A stretch of 64,000 nucleotides of DNA from Sphingomonas telluris (GTDB taxonomy: Bacteria > Pseudomonadota > Alphaproteobacteria > Sphingomonadales > Sphingomonadaceae), in assembly GCF_022568775.1 (NCBI RefSeq), contig NZ_JAKZHW010000002.1:571501-635500 (forward strand), read 5' to 3'. Positions 44,801-53,172 of this stretch are shown here, piece after piece. Both the position numbers and the translations under genes were made by a program. Numbering within the stretch: position 1 is the first letter of the stretch; the number at the start of each line of letters is the position of its first letter. A model generated the notes under the pieces. It had not been told where the DNA came from, did no database searches, and saw nothing but the letters and a program-made list of their open reading frames with translations.

Positions 44801-46400
44801 TCACGGCAGGGTTATTCTCGTCGACGGACAGCGATGCGATGTCGCCACCACCGTTGGAGGTGATGACCGGCGGCTGGTTCGCGACGGCCACTGAGACCCG
44901 CAGCGTTTGCGTATCGGCCAGTTCGCCGTCGCTGGCACGCACGATCACTTCGTAGACGTTGTCGCCGTTGCTGTCGGTTGGGCTTCCTGCTTGCGGAGCC
45001 GAGTTGAACACGAGGGCGCCGCTCGTGGGATTGATCGCGAATTGCGCTGCGTCTGCGCCGCCAACGATGGCGTATTGCAGGGCTTGGCCGCCCCCCGCGT
45101 CGATCGCGTGAACGGCCGTCACCGTCGTCTGGCCTTCGGTTGCCGAAACGGCCGCTGAGTCGCCTCCGCCGTTGGAATCGATAACAGGCGCGACGTTGGC
45201 CTTTAGAAACTGCGCCTCGATCGTGACGGCGCCGAAAGAAGCCGGCTCATTGGCCCAGGTTGCCAGGACACGGCCGTCAGCGAGTGTCGTCAGCGACGGG
45301 ACGGTCTGATAGCCGGAGCCCAGGGTGTTCACCAGGAACTCGCCGCCGACTTTTGCGCCGGTCGAGCTGAATACCTGGGCCTTGATCGCCGCTAGACTTC
45401 CATCACCCGAGAGAATGTCGTCATCTGTTCGCCACGCGACGATGAACCCCCCGTCCGGCGTTCCGGTCACGCTGGGCTGCCACTGTTGGGCATAGGTCTG
45501 CGTGTTGACGCGGAACTCCGTGCCGACCTTGGTTCCGGCGGCGCTGAAGATCTGCGCCATCACGGCAAGGTCGGAGTCGCCGCTTACACCCGCCGACGTC
45601 CAGGTGACGACGAAACCGCCGCCAGACAGCGCGGTTACGGATGATCCGCTCTGCGCGCTGCTCGAAGAGGTGTGGACCTGGATATCGGTGGTGAGCGCCG
45701 TTCCGGTGGAACTGAAGAGCCGCGCCCGGATGTCGCCGCCATTGGCGGAATCCGTCCAGGTCACGAGAAAGTTGCCATTCGACAATGTCGTTACGTCGGA
45801 GGCCGATTGGGCGCCCGTCGTGGTGTTGTTGACGCGGAACTCCGTGCCGACCTTGGTTCCGGTGGCGCTGAAGATCTGCGCCTTGATGTCGTCGTCACCC
45901 GAAGCGCTGCTTGTCCAGGTAGCGACAAATCCACCGGTCGAAAGCGCAGTCAGTTCGGGGGAGGCTTGCGAACTTGTGGTCAGCGTGTCGACGAGGAACT
46001 CGCCTCCGACGGCTGCGCCTGACGCATCGTAGAGCTGTGCCTTGACGGCGTTGCCGCTTCCGTCAGCCGCGGTGTCGAACGTTGTCCAGGAAATGACGAA
46101 GCCGCCCCCGGACAAAGCCGTGACGGAGGGTTGGTACTGGGTATCGAGCGTTGCGGAGTTGACCAGGAACTCAGTGCCGATCTTCTCGCCGGTCGCGCTG
46201 AACAGCTGCGCCTTGATCGCGCTCCCGCTGCCATCCTGTGGATCCAGGTTGGAGGACCAAGCGACGATGAAACGCCCGTCGGCGAGCGTCGTCACCGTGG
46301 GCGCAATCTGGCCGCCTTGCGTGAAGCCCCCTGACATCGGTGTAACGATCGAATTGGTGTTGACGGTGAACTCGGCGCCGTCCGTGAAATATGTCGTCAT
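41898..46400 (-). CDS. Giant cadherin-repeat/RTX protein, probable type I secreted surface protein
   Basis: The protein has 1500 residues. Residues 1-400 hold about eight beta-repeats of roughly 50 residues (LSGGGFVVTWTS, then IFSATGTKVGTEFRVN). Residues about 403-1330 hold nine cadherin-like units of about 95 residues, each with NGGG or an equivalent start, DENG/AEN and NVYDVVVSASDGS. Residues about 1335-1400 are RTX nonapeptides (GADTLLGNAGADIVNGGDGN), then a serralysin-type C-terminal secretion region ending in SDFLL. There is no N-terminal signal peptide, as expected for type I export; no ABC exporter is in the window. AGGGGGCGGAA precedes the ATG. Probably a calcium-stiffened adhesin or matrix protein. 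Confidence 0.85.
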   Translation of the reverse strand: MTTYFTDGAEFTVNTNSIVTPMSGGFTQGGQIAPTVTTLADGRFIVAWSSNLDPQDGSGSAIKAQLFSATGEKIGTEFLVNSATLDTQYQPSVTALSGGGFVISWTTFDTAADGSGNAVKAQLYDASGAAVGGEFLVDTLTTSSQASPELTALSTGGFVATWTSSASGDDDIKAQIFSATGTKVGTEFRVNNTTTGAQSASDVTTLSNGNFLVTWTDSANGGDIRARLFSSTGTALTTDIQVHTSSSSAQSGSSVTALSGGGFVVTWTSAGVSGDSDLAVMAQIFSAAGTKVGTEFRVNTQTYAQQWQPSVTGTPDGGFIVAWRTDDDILSGDGSLAAIKAQVFSSTGAKVGGEFLVNTLGSGYQTVPSLTTLADGRVLATWANEPASFGAVTIEAQFLKANVAPVIDSNGGGDSAAVSATEGQTTVTAVHAIDAGGGQALQYAIVGGADAAQFAINPTSGALVFNSAPQAGSPTDSNGDNVYEVIVRASDGELADTQTLRVSVAVANQPPVITSNGGGDIASLSVDENNPAVTTVAASDANSPTISYTIVGGTDANSFVINSTTGELSFAAAPDHEAPADADHDNVYQVIVAASDGSASDTQTLTVTVGNSNDSAPVIGFWQSDSISSGMAEGGTSFLSFQATDPDGDTVVFSLAGEDAASFTINPSSGSVQFRTAPDYEAPGSAQGTNSYVFDVVASDGVHSDVLHVTLNIWDVNEPVTITSSGGGGTASLSVDENSTIAAQIAASDPEGATITYLIAGGADAGAFTIDPQSGQLSFLQAPNFENASDADANNVYDVVVSASDGSSTDAQALAIAVGNVDEPVVITSNGGGNAASTTVAEGSLDVTQVAATDPEAAAISYGIAGGADAAFFSIDAQTGDLRFVQAPDYESAADANGDNVYDVVVTASTASGSDSQAISVAVGNVNDRPLIAGGTSLALNLPEGTAAVATIAGSDPDNDVLVYSISGGADATLFTIDANTGKLSFVSTPDFEAPGDEGQDNFYNVMVSASDGQLSAFQAVQITVSNVNEGVSITSGSSFAIAENGTFVGSVQAADVDGDAVSYSIVGGADASRFIINAQTGALSFVTAPNFEAPQDAGGNNVYDLLVRASDGSLSATQAIAVQVGNVNEGTTFTSGANFAVAENSTAVGQVHATDVDGDAVTYSIAGGADAERFAINAQTGALSFIAAPNFEAAADADGNNVYDLLIRASDGSLSTTQAVGVQVGNVNEAPVITSNGGGSSASLTVNENGTLVTSVVATDPEGGQTYAISGGVDAGRFTINSATGELRFVSAPNYEAPNDANADNIYQVVVTSSDGSLVDSQSLSVSIANIRDGLTLNGTAKADTLTGSVAEDTINGLAGADTLLGNAGADIVNGGDGNDSLTGGAGADQLTGGAGQDDFIYTSIGDSTASSMDNILDFSHSQKDHISLKAIDANTSVAGDQAFTFIGTAAFSNHVGELRSYQNAGHTYVSGDVNGDGVADFVICIDPATNLVASDFLL

Positions 46401-46567
46401 TTCCGCCCCCTACGGGACGCACGCAAACGAACCGGCGAGCACCCCTGCAAAGACCTATTTAGCATGGATTAACAGGAATATAATGCGATTTTTGTGTGAT
46501 CTTCCCCGTCAGGCCCCGCCCGCGAACGTCCTATTCCTGTAGGCAGTAGGCACGCTAAGAGCGTAGC

Positions 46568-48634
46568 ATGGACAAGCCCACCGACATTGCAGGACCACCC
46601 GTCGCCGAGCAGCGGCCTTACAGTTACGAACGCCATGGTGTGACGATCGACGATCCGTGGCACTGGATTCGCGACCAGGGCTATCCGCAGGTCACCGACA
46701 AGGATGTTCTCGCCTACCTGACTGCAGAGAACGACTATTTCGAGCAGTGGGCCGAAGGGCACCGCGCGCTGCTCGACGAATTGTTCGAGGAGATGAAAGG
46801 GCGGATCAAGGAGGACGAGTCCTCGGTCCCGATCCGCGATGGCGACTGGCTCTACTGGTGGGCGTTCAAGCCGGGCGCGCAGTACCGCACCTGGTATCGC
46901 AAGAAGTTCGCCGGTGGCGAGGACGAGATTATCTTCGACGAGCCGCTGGAGGCCGAGAGGAAGGAATATTTCCGCCTGGGCGCGATGGACGTCAGCCCGG
47001 ACGGCAAGCTCGCCGCGATCCTCGTCGACGACAGCGGAGCCGAGCGCTTCACCCTGCGCATCCGCGACCTCGCGACGGGCAAGGACATCGAGACCGTCAC
47101 CGACGTGGCGATCGGGCAGCCGGTTTGGACGAGCGGCTCCGACGGCGTCGTCTTCAACGAGGTCAACGAGAACTGGCGCAGCTATCGCGCGCGTTTCCAC
47201 CGCCTCGGGACACCGACCGAGCAGGACGTCACCCTGTACGAGGAGACCGAGGCGCTCGGCTTCACCGTCGGCGTCGGCAAGTCGCAGGACCGCAGCCTTA
47301 TCTTCATCGCGACGGGCGACAATGCCACGAGCGAAGTCCGCTTCGTTTCCGCCGACGACCCGACGCAGCCGCTGACCCTGATCTCGCGCCGCAAGGAGAA
47401 GCGCCAATACGAGGCCGACGCCGCGCACGGGAAGCTGTGGATCCTCACAAACGACGACCATGTGAACTTCCGCCTGGCCGAGGCCGATCCGGCCAATCCC
47501 GAAGAATGGCGGACGGTCATTTCCGGATCGGACCGCGTCTATCTGCGTCACGTCACGTCGTACCGCGATCACCTTGCGATCCAGCAGCGGGTGGACGGCC
47601 TCGATCAGCTGATCTTGCGCACGTACCAAGGCGACGAGCGCCGCATCCCGTTCGCGGAGGCCAGCTACAGCACGGCCTTCCTCGGCAATCCGGAATTCGC
47701 TCCTGAAGCTTATCGCCTGGCCTATTCTTCACTCGTCACGCCGGCGACGATCTACGACTATCACCCCGAGGACGACCGGCTGGAGGTTCTCAAGGTCCAG
47801 GAGATCCCGTCGGGCTACGACCCGTCGAAATATGAGACCGAGCGCCTGATGGTCGATGGCCGCGATGGAGTGAAGATCCCGGTCTCCGTCGTCTATCCAA
47901 AGGGCTTCGTAAAGGACGGAAGCGGGAAGCTCTTCCTCTACGCGTACGGCGCGTACGGATACGCCGTCCCGCCAGCGTTCAACACCAACCGCATCAGCCT
48001 GCTCGATCGCGGCTGGGCCTATGCGATCGCCCACATCCGCGGCGGCGACGACCTCGGCTACCAGTGGTTCCTGGACGGCAAGCTCGAGAAGCGGACGAAC
48101 ACGTTCAGCGACTTCGTCGACGTGGCCAAGGGACTGATCGCGGAGGGCTTCACCCACAAGGGCGGCATCGGCATAAACGGCGGCTCGGCCGGCGGCGAGC
48201 TGATGGGCGCGGTGGTCAATTCCGATCCTGATCTATGGGGGGCGGTGGTGGCCGACGTGCCCTTCGTCGACGTGCTCAATACGATGCTGGACGACACCCT
48301 TCCGCTCACGCCCGGCGAGTGGCCGGAGTGGGGCAACCCGATCACCGACAAGGCGGCGTTCGACACGATCCGCGGCTATTCGCCCTACGACAATGTGAAG
48401 CCTCAGGCCTATCCGCCGATGCTGATCACCGGCGGCCTGACCGACCCGCGCGTCACCTATTGGGAACCCGCCAAGTGGGCCGCGAAGCTCCGCGCGACGA
48501 AGACCGACAACAACCTGCTCCTCCTCAAAATCAACATGGGCGCAGGCCATGGCGGCAAATCCGGACGCTGGGAGCGGCTGCATGAGGTCGCGGAGACCTA
48601 CGGCTTCGTTCTGACGCAGGTCGACGGCGAGTGA
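46568..48634 (+). CDS. ptrB: S9 family oligopeptidase B-type peptidase
   Basis: The 688-residue protein is a prolyl-oligopeptidase fold enzyme. An N-terminal seven-bladed propeller (about residues 80-400) limits access to the active site. The hydrolase domain has the nucleophile Ser in GINGGSAGGELMGAVV near residue 537, the Asp region in YPPMLITGGLTDPRVTYWEP and the His in GAGHGGKSGRW near 658. The start RPYSYERHGVTIDDPWHW and HGK/NGGSAGGE pattern point to oligopeptidase B (cleaving after Arg/Lys) rather than prolyl oligopeptidase; specificity is inference. It is cytoplasmic. The secreted peptidase gene starts within its stop (GTGA). Confidence 0.9.
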   Translation: MDKPTDIAGPPVAEQRPYSYERHGVTIDDPWHWIRDQGYPQVTDKDVLAYLTAENDYFEQWAEGHRALLDELFEEMKGRIKEDESSVPIRDGDWLYWWAFKPGAQYRTWYRKKFAGGEDEIIFDEPLEAERKEYFRLGAMDVSPDGKLAAILVDDSGAERFTLRIRDLATGKDIETVTDVAIGQPVWTSGSDGVVFNEVNENWRSYRARFHRLGTPTEQDVTLYEETEALGFTVGVGKSQDRSLIFIATGDNATSEVRFVSADDPTQPLTLISRRKEKRQYEADAAHGKLWILTNDDHVNFRLAEADPANPEEWRTVISGSDRVYLRHVTSYRDHLAIQQRVDGLDQLILRTYQGDERRIPFAEASYSTAFLGNPEFAPEAYRLAYSSLVTPATIYDYHPEDDRLEVLKVQEIPSGYDPSKYETERLMVDGRDGVKIPVSVVYPKGFVKDGSGKLFLYAYGAYGYAVPPAFNTNRISLLDRGWAYAIAHIRGGDDLGYQWFLDGKLEKRTNTFSDFVDVAKGLIAEGFTHKGGIGINGGSAGGELMGAVVNSDPDLWGAVVADVPFVDVLNTMLDDTLPLTPGEWPEWGNPITDKAAFDTIRGYSPYDNVKPQAYPPMLITGGLTDPRVTYWEPAKWAAKLRATKTDNNLLLLKINMGAGHGGKSGRWERLHEVAETYGFVLTQVDGE

Positions 48635-50001
48635 TCCGTCGCCTGCTGCTGATGCTGGCGCTGCTCGCCGCAACGCCGGCCGCCGCGCAGCAGGCCCAGG
48701 TCAATGTGACGCGCACCGGCGATGCCTTCGTCGCCGAGTTCGACCTTCCGCGTGCCTCTCCGGCCTGGGGCTTCTTTCGCTCCTCGCCTGCGAGAGACAA
48801 GCAGTCGTGGCGCTTGCAAAGCTGGCAGGTCCTGACGCCCGGCGTCGCGCTTCAGCGGTGCGGCAACTTCGATGCCCTGGTCGGCGTGAACGGGCGGCCC
48901 ATCCCACCGAAGGTGCGGGTGCGCGTGACGCCTTTCACGGGCGAACTGCTGGCCGACTATGTGCCAGCGTTACGTCTGGGCGGAGACAGCGTCGCCATCT
49001 TTGATGGGCATTTCGCGGTCTTTTCCGTCAACCGCGTGACGGTTTTCGATCGGCTTGCCGGGAGGCCGCCTCCGGGCAGCGTCATCGACACTGGGACCCG
49101 TGTCCGTTTTCGCGGGACCAACCTGCGGCTCGCTGGCGACGTCGACGGCTACCGCCGGGGCGACAGCGAAGGCACCTACGGACTCTACGACGTGCCCAGG
49201 CCGGTCGTGCGAATGGGTATAGCGACCGTGCTCGACACCGACCTGCCGCAGTGGATCGCCGCCGACCTCGCTTCGTACACGCCGCGCGCGATCGAAGTCC
49301 TGTCGGCGGGGCTTGGACCCTCTGGCGTGGCGGAGCCCACGATCCTCGCGGCGTGGGAAGGTGCGAACCGCGAGGGCGCCAGCATGAACGGAGGCACGCT
49401 GAAGGGTCTGATCCTCATGCGCTTCGAAGGCCGGGCGGCGCTGAAGCCGGTCCCCGCGCTGACCGACTTGGCGCACTGGTTCATCGCGCACGAGGCGTCG
49501 CACTTCTGGCTGGGACAGAGCGTCCATTACGGATCGCAGCGCGACAGCTGGATCATGGAAGGCGGCGCCGACCTGCTGGCCGTGCGGACCGTCCAAAGCC
49601 TCAACCCTGCGTTCGACGGTCGCGCCAAGCTCAACGAAGCCATCCGCGACTGCTCCGATCTGGCCTTCCAGCCGGTTGCGACAGCAATCGACCGCAACCA
49701 GGTGCGGGCGAACTATGCTTGCGGCCTCGTCTTCGCCTTGGTCGCGGAAAGAGCGAGCCGCGGCGACTTCTATTCGTTCGTTCGCGCGCTCGTCGCCGCG
49801 AACCTCGCCGATCAAGAGGTAACGACAGCTGACTGGCTCGCGGCGTTCGAGCGCGCGGGCGGCTCGCGCGCACAGAGCAACCAGATCCGCGTTCTCGTTG
49901 AACGTGGATCGGCGTCACCGAAGCAAGCGATCGCGAAGTTGCTGCGTGACGCGGGCACTCCGTTCGCACTCAACAGGGAAGGGGTGCCGCAACTGCAATG
50001 A
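48631..50001 (+). CDS. Secreted M1-like (gluzincin) metallopeptidase homologue
   Basis: The 456-residue protein has a signal peptide (MIRRLLLMLALLAATPAAAQ). The zinc motif HEASHFWLGQ is followed 18 residues later by the Glu of SWIMEGGADLLA, exactly the HEXXH-18-E spacing of family M1. The exopeptidase motif GAMEN is replaced by GASMNGGTLK, so aminopeptidase activity may be altered or lost. An N-terminal beta-rich domain (about 25-190) precedes the catalytic part. The GTG start overlaps the ptrB stop by 4 nt, and the thioesterase follows with an ATGA overlap. A periplasmic or extracellular peptidase is likely; the substrate is unknown. Confidence 0.75.
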   Translation: MIRRLLLMLALLAATPAAAQQAQVNVTRTGDAFVAEFDLPRASPAWGFFRSSPARDKQSWRLQSWQVLTPGVALQRCGNFDALVGVNGRPIPPKVRVRVTPFTGELLADYVPALRLGGDSVAIFDGHFAVFSVNRVTVFDRLAGRPPPGSVIDTGTRVRFRGTNLRLAGDVDGYRRGDSEGTYGLYDVPRPVVRMGIATVLDTDLPQWIAADLASYTPRAIEVLSAGLGPSGVAEPTILAAWEGANREGASMNGGTLKGLILMRFEGRAALKPVPALTDLAHWFIAHEASHFWLGQSVHYGSQRDSWIMEGGADLLAVRTVQSLNPAFDGRAKLNEAIRDCSDLAFQPVATAIDRNQVRANYACGLVFALVAERASRGDFYSFVRALVAANLADQEVTTADWLAAFERAGGSRAQSNQIRVLVERGSASPKQAIAKLLRDAGTPFALNREGVPQLQ

Positions 50002-50396
50002 CGCATTCGGTCTTCGAAATGGCGCTCGCGGCCGCGCCCGAGCACATCGACGAGCTTGGGCATGTCAACAATGCCGTCTGGGTCCAATGGATTCAGCAAG
50101 TCGCGATCGCGCATTGGGAGAAGGTCGCCGACCCGGCGCACAAGAGCGCCTACTTCTGGGTCGTGACCCGGCATGAGATCGACTATCTGCGCCCGGCAGT
50201 CGAAGGCGACGTGGTCACCGCGCGGACCTGGGTCGGCGAACCCAAGGGCGCACGATCCGATCGTTATATGGAATTCATCGGTCCCGGTGGTCAGGTCTGC
50301 GTGCGCTCGAAGACGAGCTGGGCCATCGTCGATAGTGCGAAGGGACGTCCGGTGCGCGTTCCAGCCGAGGTGATCGCGCCCTTTTTCGACGCCTAG
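49998..50396 (+). CDS. 4HBT hotdog-fold acyl-CoA thioesterase
   Basis: The 132-residue protein has the 4-hydroxybenzoyl-CoA thioesterase type hotdog fold: EHIDELGHVNNAVWVQWI with the active-site Asp and the HVNN helix start, then FWVVTRHEIDYLRPAVEGD and TSWAIVDSAKGRPVRVP. It hydrolyses acyl-CoA esters in the cytoplasm; the acyl group is unknown. Its ATG overlaps the stop of the upstream metallopeptidase, placing it third in the ptrB operon. Its TAG is the same CTAG that closes the convergent small membrane gene. Confidence 0.9.
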   Translation: MTHSVFEMALAAAPEHIDELGHVNNAVWVQWIQQVAIAHWEKVADPAHKSAYFWVVTRHEIDYLRPAVEGDVVTARTWVGEPKGARSDRYMEFIGPGGQVCVRSKTSWAIVDSAKGRPVRVPAEVIAPFFDA

Positions 50397-50596
50397 AAGC
50401 CGTTCATTGCGTCCTTCAGCGCCTGCTGGTCGGCGGGCGTGATCGGCGACCCGGTGATATCTGTCGCATTCTCTGCGGCATTGCCTTCGACCTGGTCCGG
50501 AGCAACGACTTCGATAGCGAACCAGATAATACCCGCGGCCCAGACGAGCGCCATCCAGCGGCTCCTGAAGATCGAGCTGTGCTTGATCGGGATCAT
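50393..50596 (-). CDS. Small single-pass membrane protein (67 aa)
   Basis: The protein begins MIPIKHSSIFRSRWMALVWA and contains a membrane segment (WMALVWAAGIIWFAIEVV), followed by an acidic outer part ending TPADQQALKDAMNGF. The GGGGG upstream is too close to the ATG to be ideal; an in-frame TTG at 50614 would add six residues. The end overlaps the thioesterase stop by 4 nt. I recognise no family; it is a plausible sphingomonad-type small membrane protein. Confidence 0.5.
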   Translation of the reverse strand: MIPIKHSSIFRSRWMALVWAAGIIWFAIEVVAPDQVEGNAAENATDITGSPITPADQQALKDAMNGF

Positions 50597-50736
50597 GCCC
50601 CCATCATGACCCAAAATCCGTTAAGCGCTCGTTTCGCGGCATGCTGCCGACAGCCGCAAACGGCCCGGCGCTTGCTCTCTTTTCCGGACCGTGCATCCAC
50701 TGTCAGAAGTCGAGCGTTCGACTGTCCGAGTCGTGG

Positions 50737-51390
50737 GTGAACGGATTGGCCAAGCATAACGACATTGCTCCTTTCGAGCGTCGGGAAGCGCGCAGATGGA
50801 CGCGGGTCACCGACTATGTCGTCGACGTCGATCCGCACGTCCGGGAAAGCTTCGAACCTAGCTTCGGTCGGCCTCGCCAATCGCGCGCGGACCTGCGGCG
50901 CGCATCGGCCAAGAAGGTCAGCCGGAAAAGCCTGTGGCTCCCCGTCGCGGCCTTGGCATTGGCCGCGGCTCTGAGCGCCTGGGGAAGCGGACTAATGGAC
51001 CGGTCGGCACGGATGCGTCAGGCGGCGGACGCGACGACGACCCGTGGACTGGTCTTCGGAATGTGCAGCGACGGCGGCCTGACCAATTGCGTCGCGAGCG
51101 GCGACAGCTTCTACCTCGGCGGCAGGACGGTTCGCATCGCCGCGATCGAAGCGCCCCAACTCTACGGTGCCGCCTGTCCGCGCGAAGCGCAGCTAGGCCG
51201 GCAATCGGCCCTGAAGCTCCAGACGCTTCTTAATTCCGGCGAGCTTCAGATGACGAAGCCCGGCCAGGATCTCGATCGCTATGGCCTGCTGCTTCGCAAC
51301 GTGACGGTGAACGGCAAGGATGTCGGCCAAGCCATGACGGACGCCCGTCTTGCCCGCGAGATCGGAGACATGACCCGCAGCTGGTGCTGA
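50737..51390 (+). CDS. Membrane-anchored staphylococcal-nuclease-like protein, catalytic residues changed
   Basis: Up to 249 residues if read from 50641; the GTG at 50737 gives 217, and the true start is uncertain because no clear ribosome binding site is present. An N-terminal basic region is followed by one membrane span (WLPVAALALAAALSAWGSG), then a C-terminal SNase-like domain: VRIAAIEAPQLYGAACPREA and LDRYGLLLRNVTVNGKDVGQ. Against the nuclease pattern the Arg of VRI is kept, but the active-site Asp-x2-Glu is Glu-x2-Gln and the second Arg (DRYGR) is Leu. Nuclease activity is therefore doubtful. Three Cys may form disulfides outside the cytoplasm. Confidence 0.65.
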   Translation: MNGLAKHNDIAPFERREARRWTRVTDYVVDVDPHVRESFEPSFGRPRQSRADLRRASAKKVSRKSLWLPVAALALAAALSAWGSGLMDRSARMRQAADATTTRGLVFGMCSDGGLTNCVASGDSFYLGGRTVRIAAIEAPQLYGAACPREAQLGRQSALKLQTLLNSGELQMTKPGQDLDRYGLLLRNVTVNGKDVGQAMTDARLAREIGDMTRSWC

Positions 51391-51504
51391 CCGGTTCGCC
51401 GGGCGCTTCAGGAACCCGTTCGAATCGAAACGTTTCTCGCGGCGCGGAGCGACGCGTTGGTGAGTCTCGCGCTCGGCTCCGAGTCTCGGTGAAGGAGCAC
51501 TCAG

Positions 51505-51837
51505 ATGAAGACGATGATGCTGCTTGTCGCAGCGGGCGCGATGGCGTTCGCTCCGGCAACCGTGATGGCTGCGCCTGGTGGGAACGGGTCCCCTAATGGC
51601 GCGGGGTGGACCCATATGAAGGGCCCTGACCATCCGACGGGGCAGGCGTTCGCCGAATGCGGCGAGGATGGTCCGACCCCCGGCCGGGCGGCCGACGCGC
51701 CTGGCGGCGGTTCCGCTTTTGCGGATGAGGAGATCAGCGTCGCCGGCGCACATTATGCGGGAGAGCAGCCCCAAAATTCCCGCAACACGGCGTCCGTGTC
51801 GCAGTACGATACCGCCTGCCTGCACCAGCCGCAGTAG
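51505..51837 (+). CDS. Small secreted protein (110 aa)
   Basis: It has a clear signal peptide (MKTMMLLVAAGAMAFAPATV then MAAPGG), with AAGGAG before the ATG. The mature part is Gly/Pro-rich with two Cys (FAECGEDG and DTACLHQPQ) that may form a disulfide. No recognised domain. It precedes the polyphosphate kinase gene by 66 bp on the same strand. Function unknown. Confidence 0.6.
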   Translation: MKTMMLLVAAGAMAFAPATVMAAPGGNGSPNGAGWTHMKGPDHPTGQAFAECGEDGPTPGRAADAPGGGSAFADEEISVAGAHYAGEQPQNSRNTASVSQYDTACLHQPQ

Positions 51838-51903
51838 AACCGGCAACGAGTAGAGCGGCGTCCAGCTTCTGCTAAAGCAGTTGCGAACAGGAGGGGCGCC
51901 GTC

Positions 51904-52698
51904 ATGCCAGAGCTGAAGCGCAAGCCGTACGAGAAGCTGCTCGAGCCGCTGCAGGAGGAACTGGCGCGAATGGCCCGCTGGGTCTCGGTCACCGGACACC
52001 GGCTTGTGGTGGTGTTCGAGGGCCGCGACACGGCAGGAAAGGGCGGGGCCATCAGCGCCATCTCGGAGCGGCTGAACCCTCGCCAGTGCAATACGATCGC
52101 TTTGCCGAAGCCGAGCGAGGATGAGCGTAGCGAATGGTATTTCCAGCGCTACGTGGCCCACCTTCCCGCGGCTGGTCACATCAGCCTATTCGATCGCAGC
52201 TGGTACAACCGCGCCGGCGTCGAAAAGGTGATGGGCTTCGCGACGAAGGAGCAGGTCGACGCCTTTCTCGTCGCCGCTCCGCAGTTCGAGCGAATGCTCG
52301 TCAACGACGGCATCATCCTCCTCAAATATTGGCTGAGCTGCGACCAGGAGGAGCAGGAGAAACGCTTCGCCGAACGGACTGAAGATCCGCTGAAACGCTG
52401 GAAGCTATCGCCGATCGATCAGGCGGCGCGCGAGAAATATGACGAATATACAAAGGCGCGCGAGGCGATGCTCAAGGCCACGCACACCGAATGGGCGCCG
52501 TGGACGCTCGTGAATTTCAACGATCAGCGTATCGGGCGGCTGACGCTGATCCGCGACCTGCTCGACCGGCTACCCGACACGGAGTGCAAGGAGCCGAAGC
52601 TCGACTGGCCCAAGCTCAAGGGCAAGCCCGCGAAGGAACGCTTCACGGTGCTGAAGCCCATCCCGGACTATCCGGTTGCCGAAGGAGACTCCGGCTAG
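51904..52698 (+). CDS. ppk2: Polyphosphate kinase 2 (PPK2 family)
   Basis: The 264-residue cytoplasmic enzyme transfers phosphate between polyphosphate and nucleotides. Walker A is VFEGRDTAGKGGAISAI near residue 40, the Walker B-like ISLFDRSWYNRAGVE near 95, and lid-region arginines follow, with DPLKRWKLSPIDQAAREKYD. Length and layout fit a single-domain (class I) PPK2, usually favouring nucleoside diphosphate phosphorylation; the preferred nucleotide is not readable. It ends 2 bp from the stop of the convergent secreted-protein gene. Confidence 0.93.
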   Translation: MPELKRKPYEKLLEPLQEELARMARWVSVTGHRLVVVFEGRDTAGKGGAISAISERLNPRQCNTIALPKPSEDERSEWYFQRYVAHLPAAGHISLFDRSWYNRAGVEKVMGFATKEQVDAFLVAAPQFERMLVNDGIILLKYWLSCDQEEQEKRFAERTEDPLKRWKLSPIDQAAREKYDEYTKAREAMLKATHTEWAPWTLVNFNDQRIGRLTLIRDLLDRLPDTECKEPKLDWPKLKGKPAKERFTVLKPIPDYPVAEGDSG

Positions 52699-52699
52699 A

Positions 52700-53071
52700 T
52701 CAGCAGCGGAGGACGTCAGCCCCGTACCACATCCGGTCGCACTTGCCCGCTGTGACCCAGCGCGGGAAGGCGCGGTCCGGGCGGTCATGCCACCAGTCGT
52801 TGTAGCTGTCGGGCTCGAACGAGCGATTGTTGTAGAGGGCCCACTCACCGCCGTACGATTCCATGATGACGTCCGTCCGGGCGCGGGGGTCAAGGCCTCG
52901 GCCTCCATTGGCGAAGCGACCGTCGAACGGATCGTGAGGATTGCCGTGGTGGTTGCCCCCGCGGTGATCGCCTCCGCGGTGGATCCTCACGGAATCTGCG
53001 GACTCTGCCGACGCGGGGATGGCCGGAACCGCAATGGCGAGTGCGGCCAGGCTGAGCAACATGTTGCGCAT
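52700..53071 (-). CDS. Small secreted His/Gly-rich protein (123 aa)
   Basis: It has a signal peptide (MRNMLLSLAALAIAVPAIPA). The mature part has a His/Gly/Asn-rich stretch (HRGGDHRGGNHHGNPHDPFD) that could bind metal, followed by WALYNNRSFEPDSYNDWWHD and two Cys near the end. The start at 53071 is supported by AAGGAGAAGG. It is divergent from the Crp-type regulator, with about 100 bp between the starts. No recognised family. Confidence 0.65.
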   Translation of the reverse strand: MRNMLLSLAALAIAVPAIPASAESADSVRIHRGGDHRGGNHHGNPHDPFDGRFANGGRGLDPRARTDVIMESYGGEWALYNNRSFEPDSYNDWWHDRPDRAFPRWVTAGKCDRMWYGADVLRC

Positions 53072-53172
53072 GTCGCCTTCTCCTTCTGCCCACCCGGCAA
53101 ACCTCCAACGTCGTATCATAGCATATGTTGCTGTGTTGCAGGATGGGACGATCGGCGATTCCGGCCTCAGCT

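Noticed and set aside
42700..45200. Regular DNA repeats that might be read as a CRISPR array or mobile repeats
   Set aside because: The period is about 280-300 bp and follows protein repeat units of the cadherin gene; no short identical repeats with unique spacers.
46479..46484. TATAAT sequence upstream of the oligopeptidase gene as a sigma-70 promoter
   Set aside because: The -10 is perfect but no acceptable -35 lies 16-18 bp upstream, and the stretch also reads AT-rich on the other strand; left undecided.
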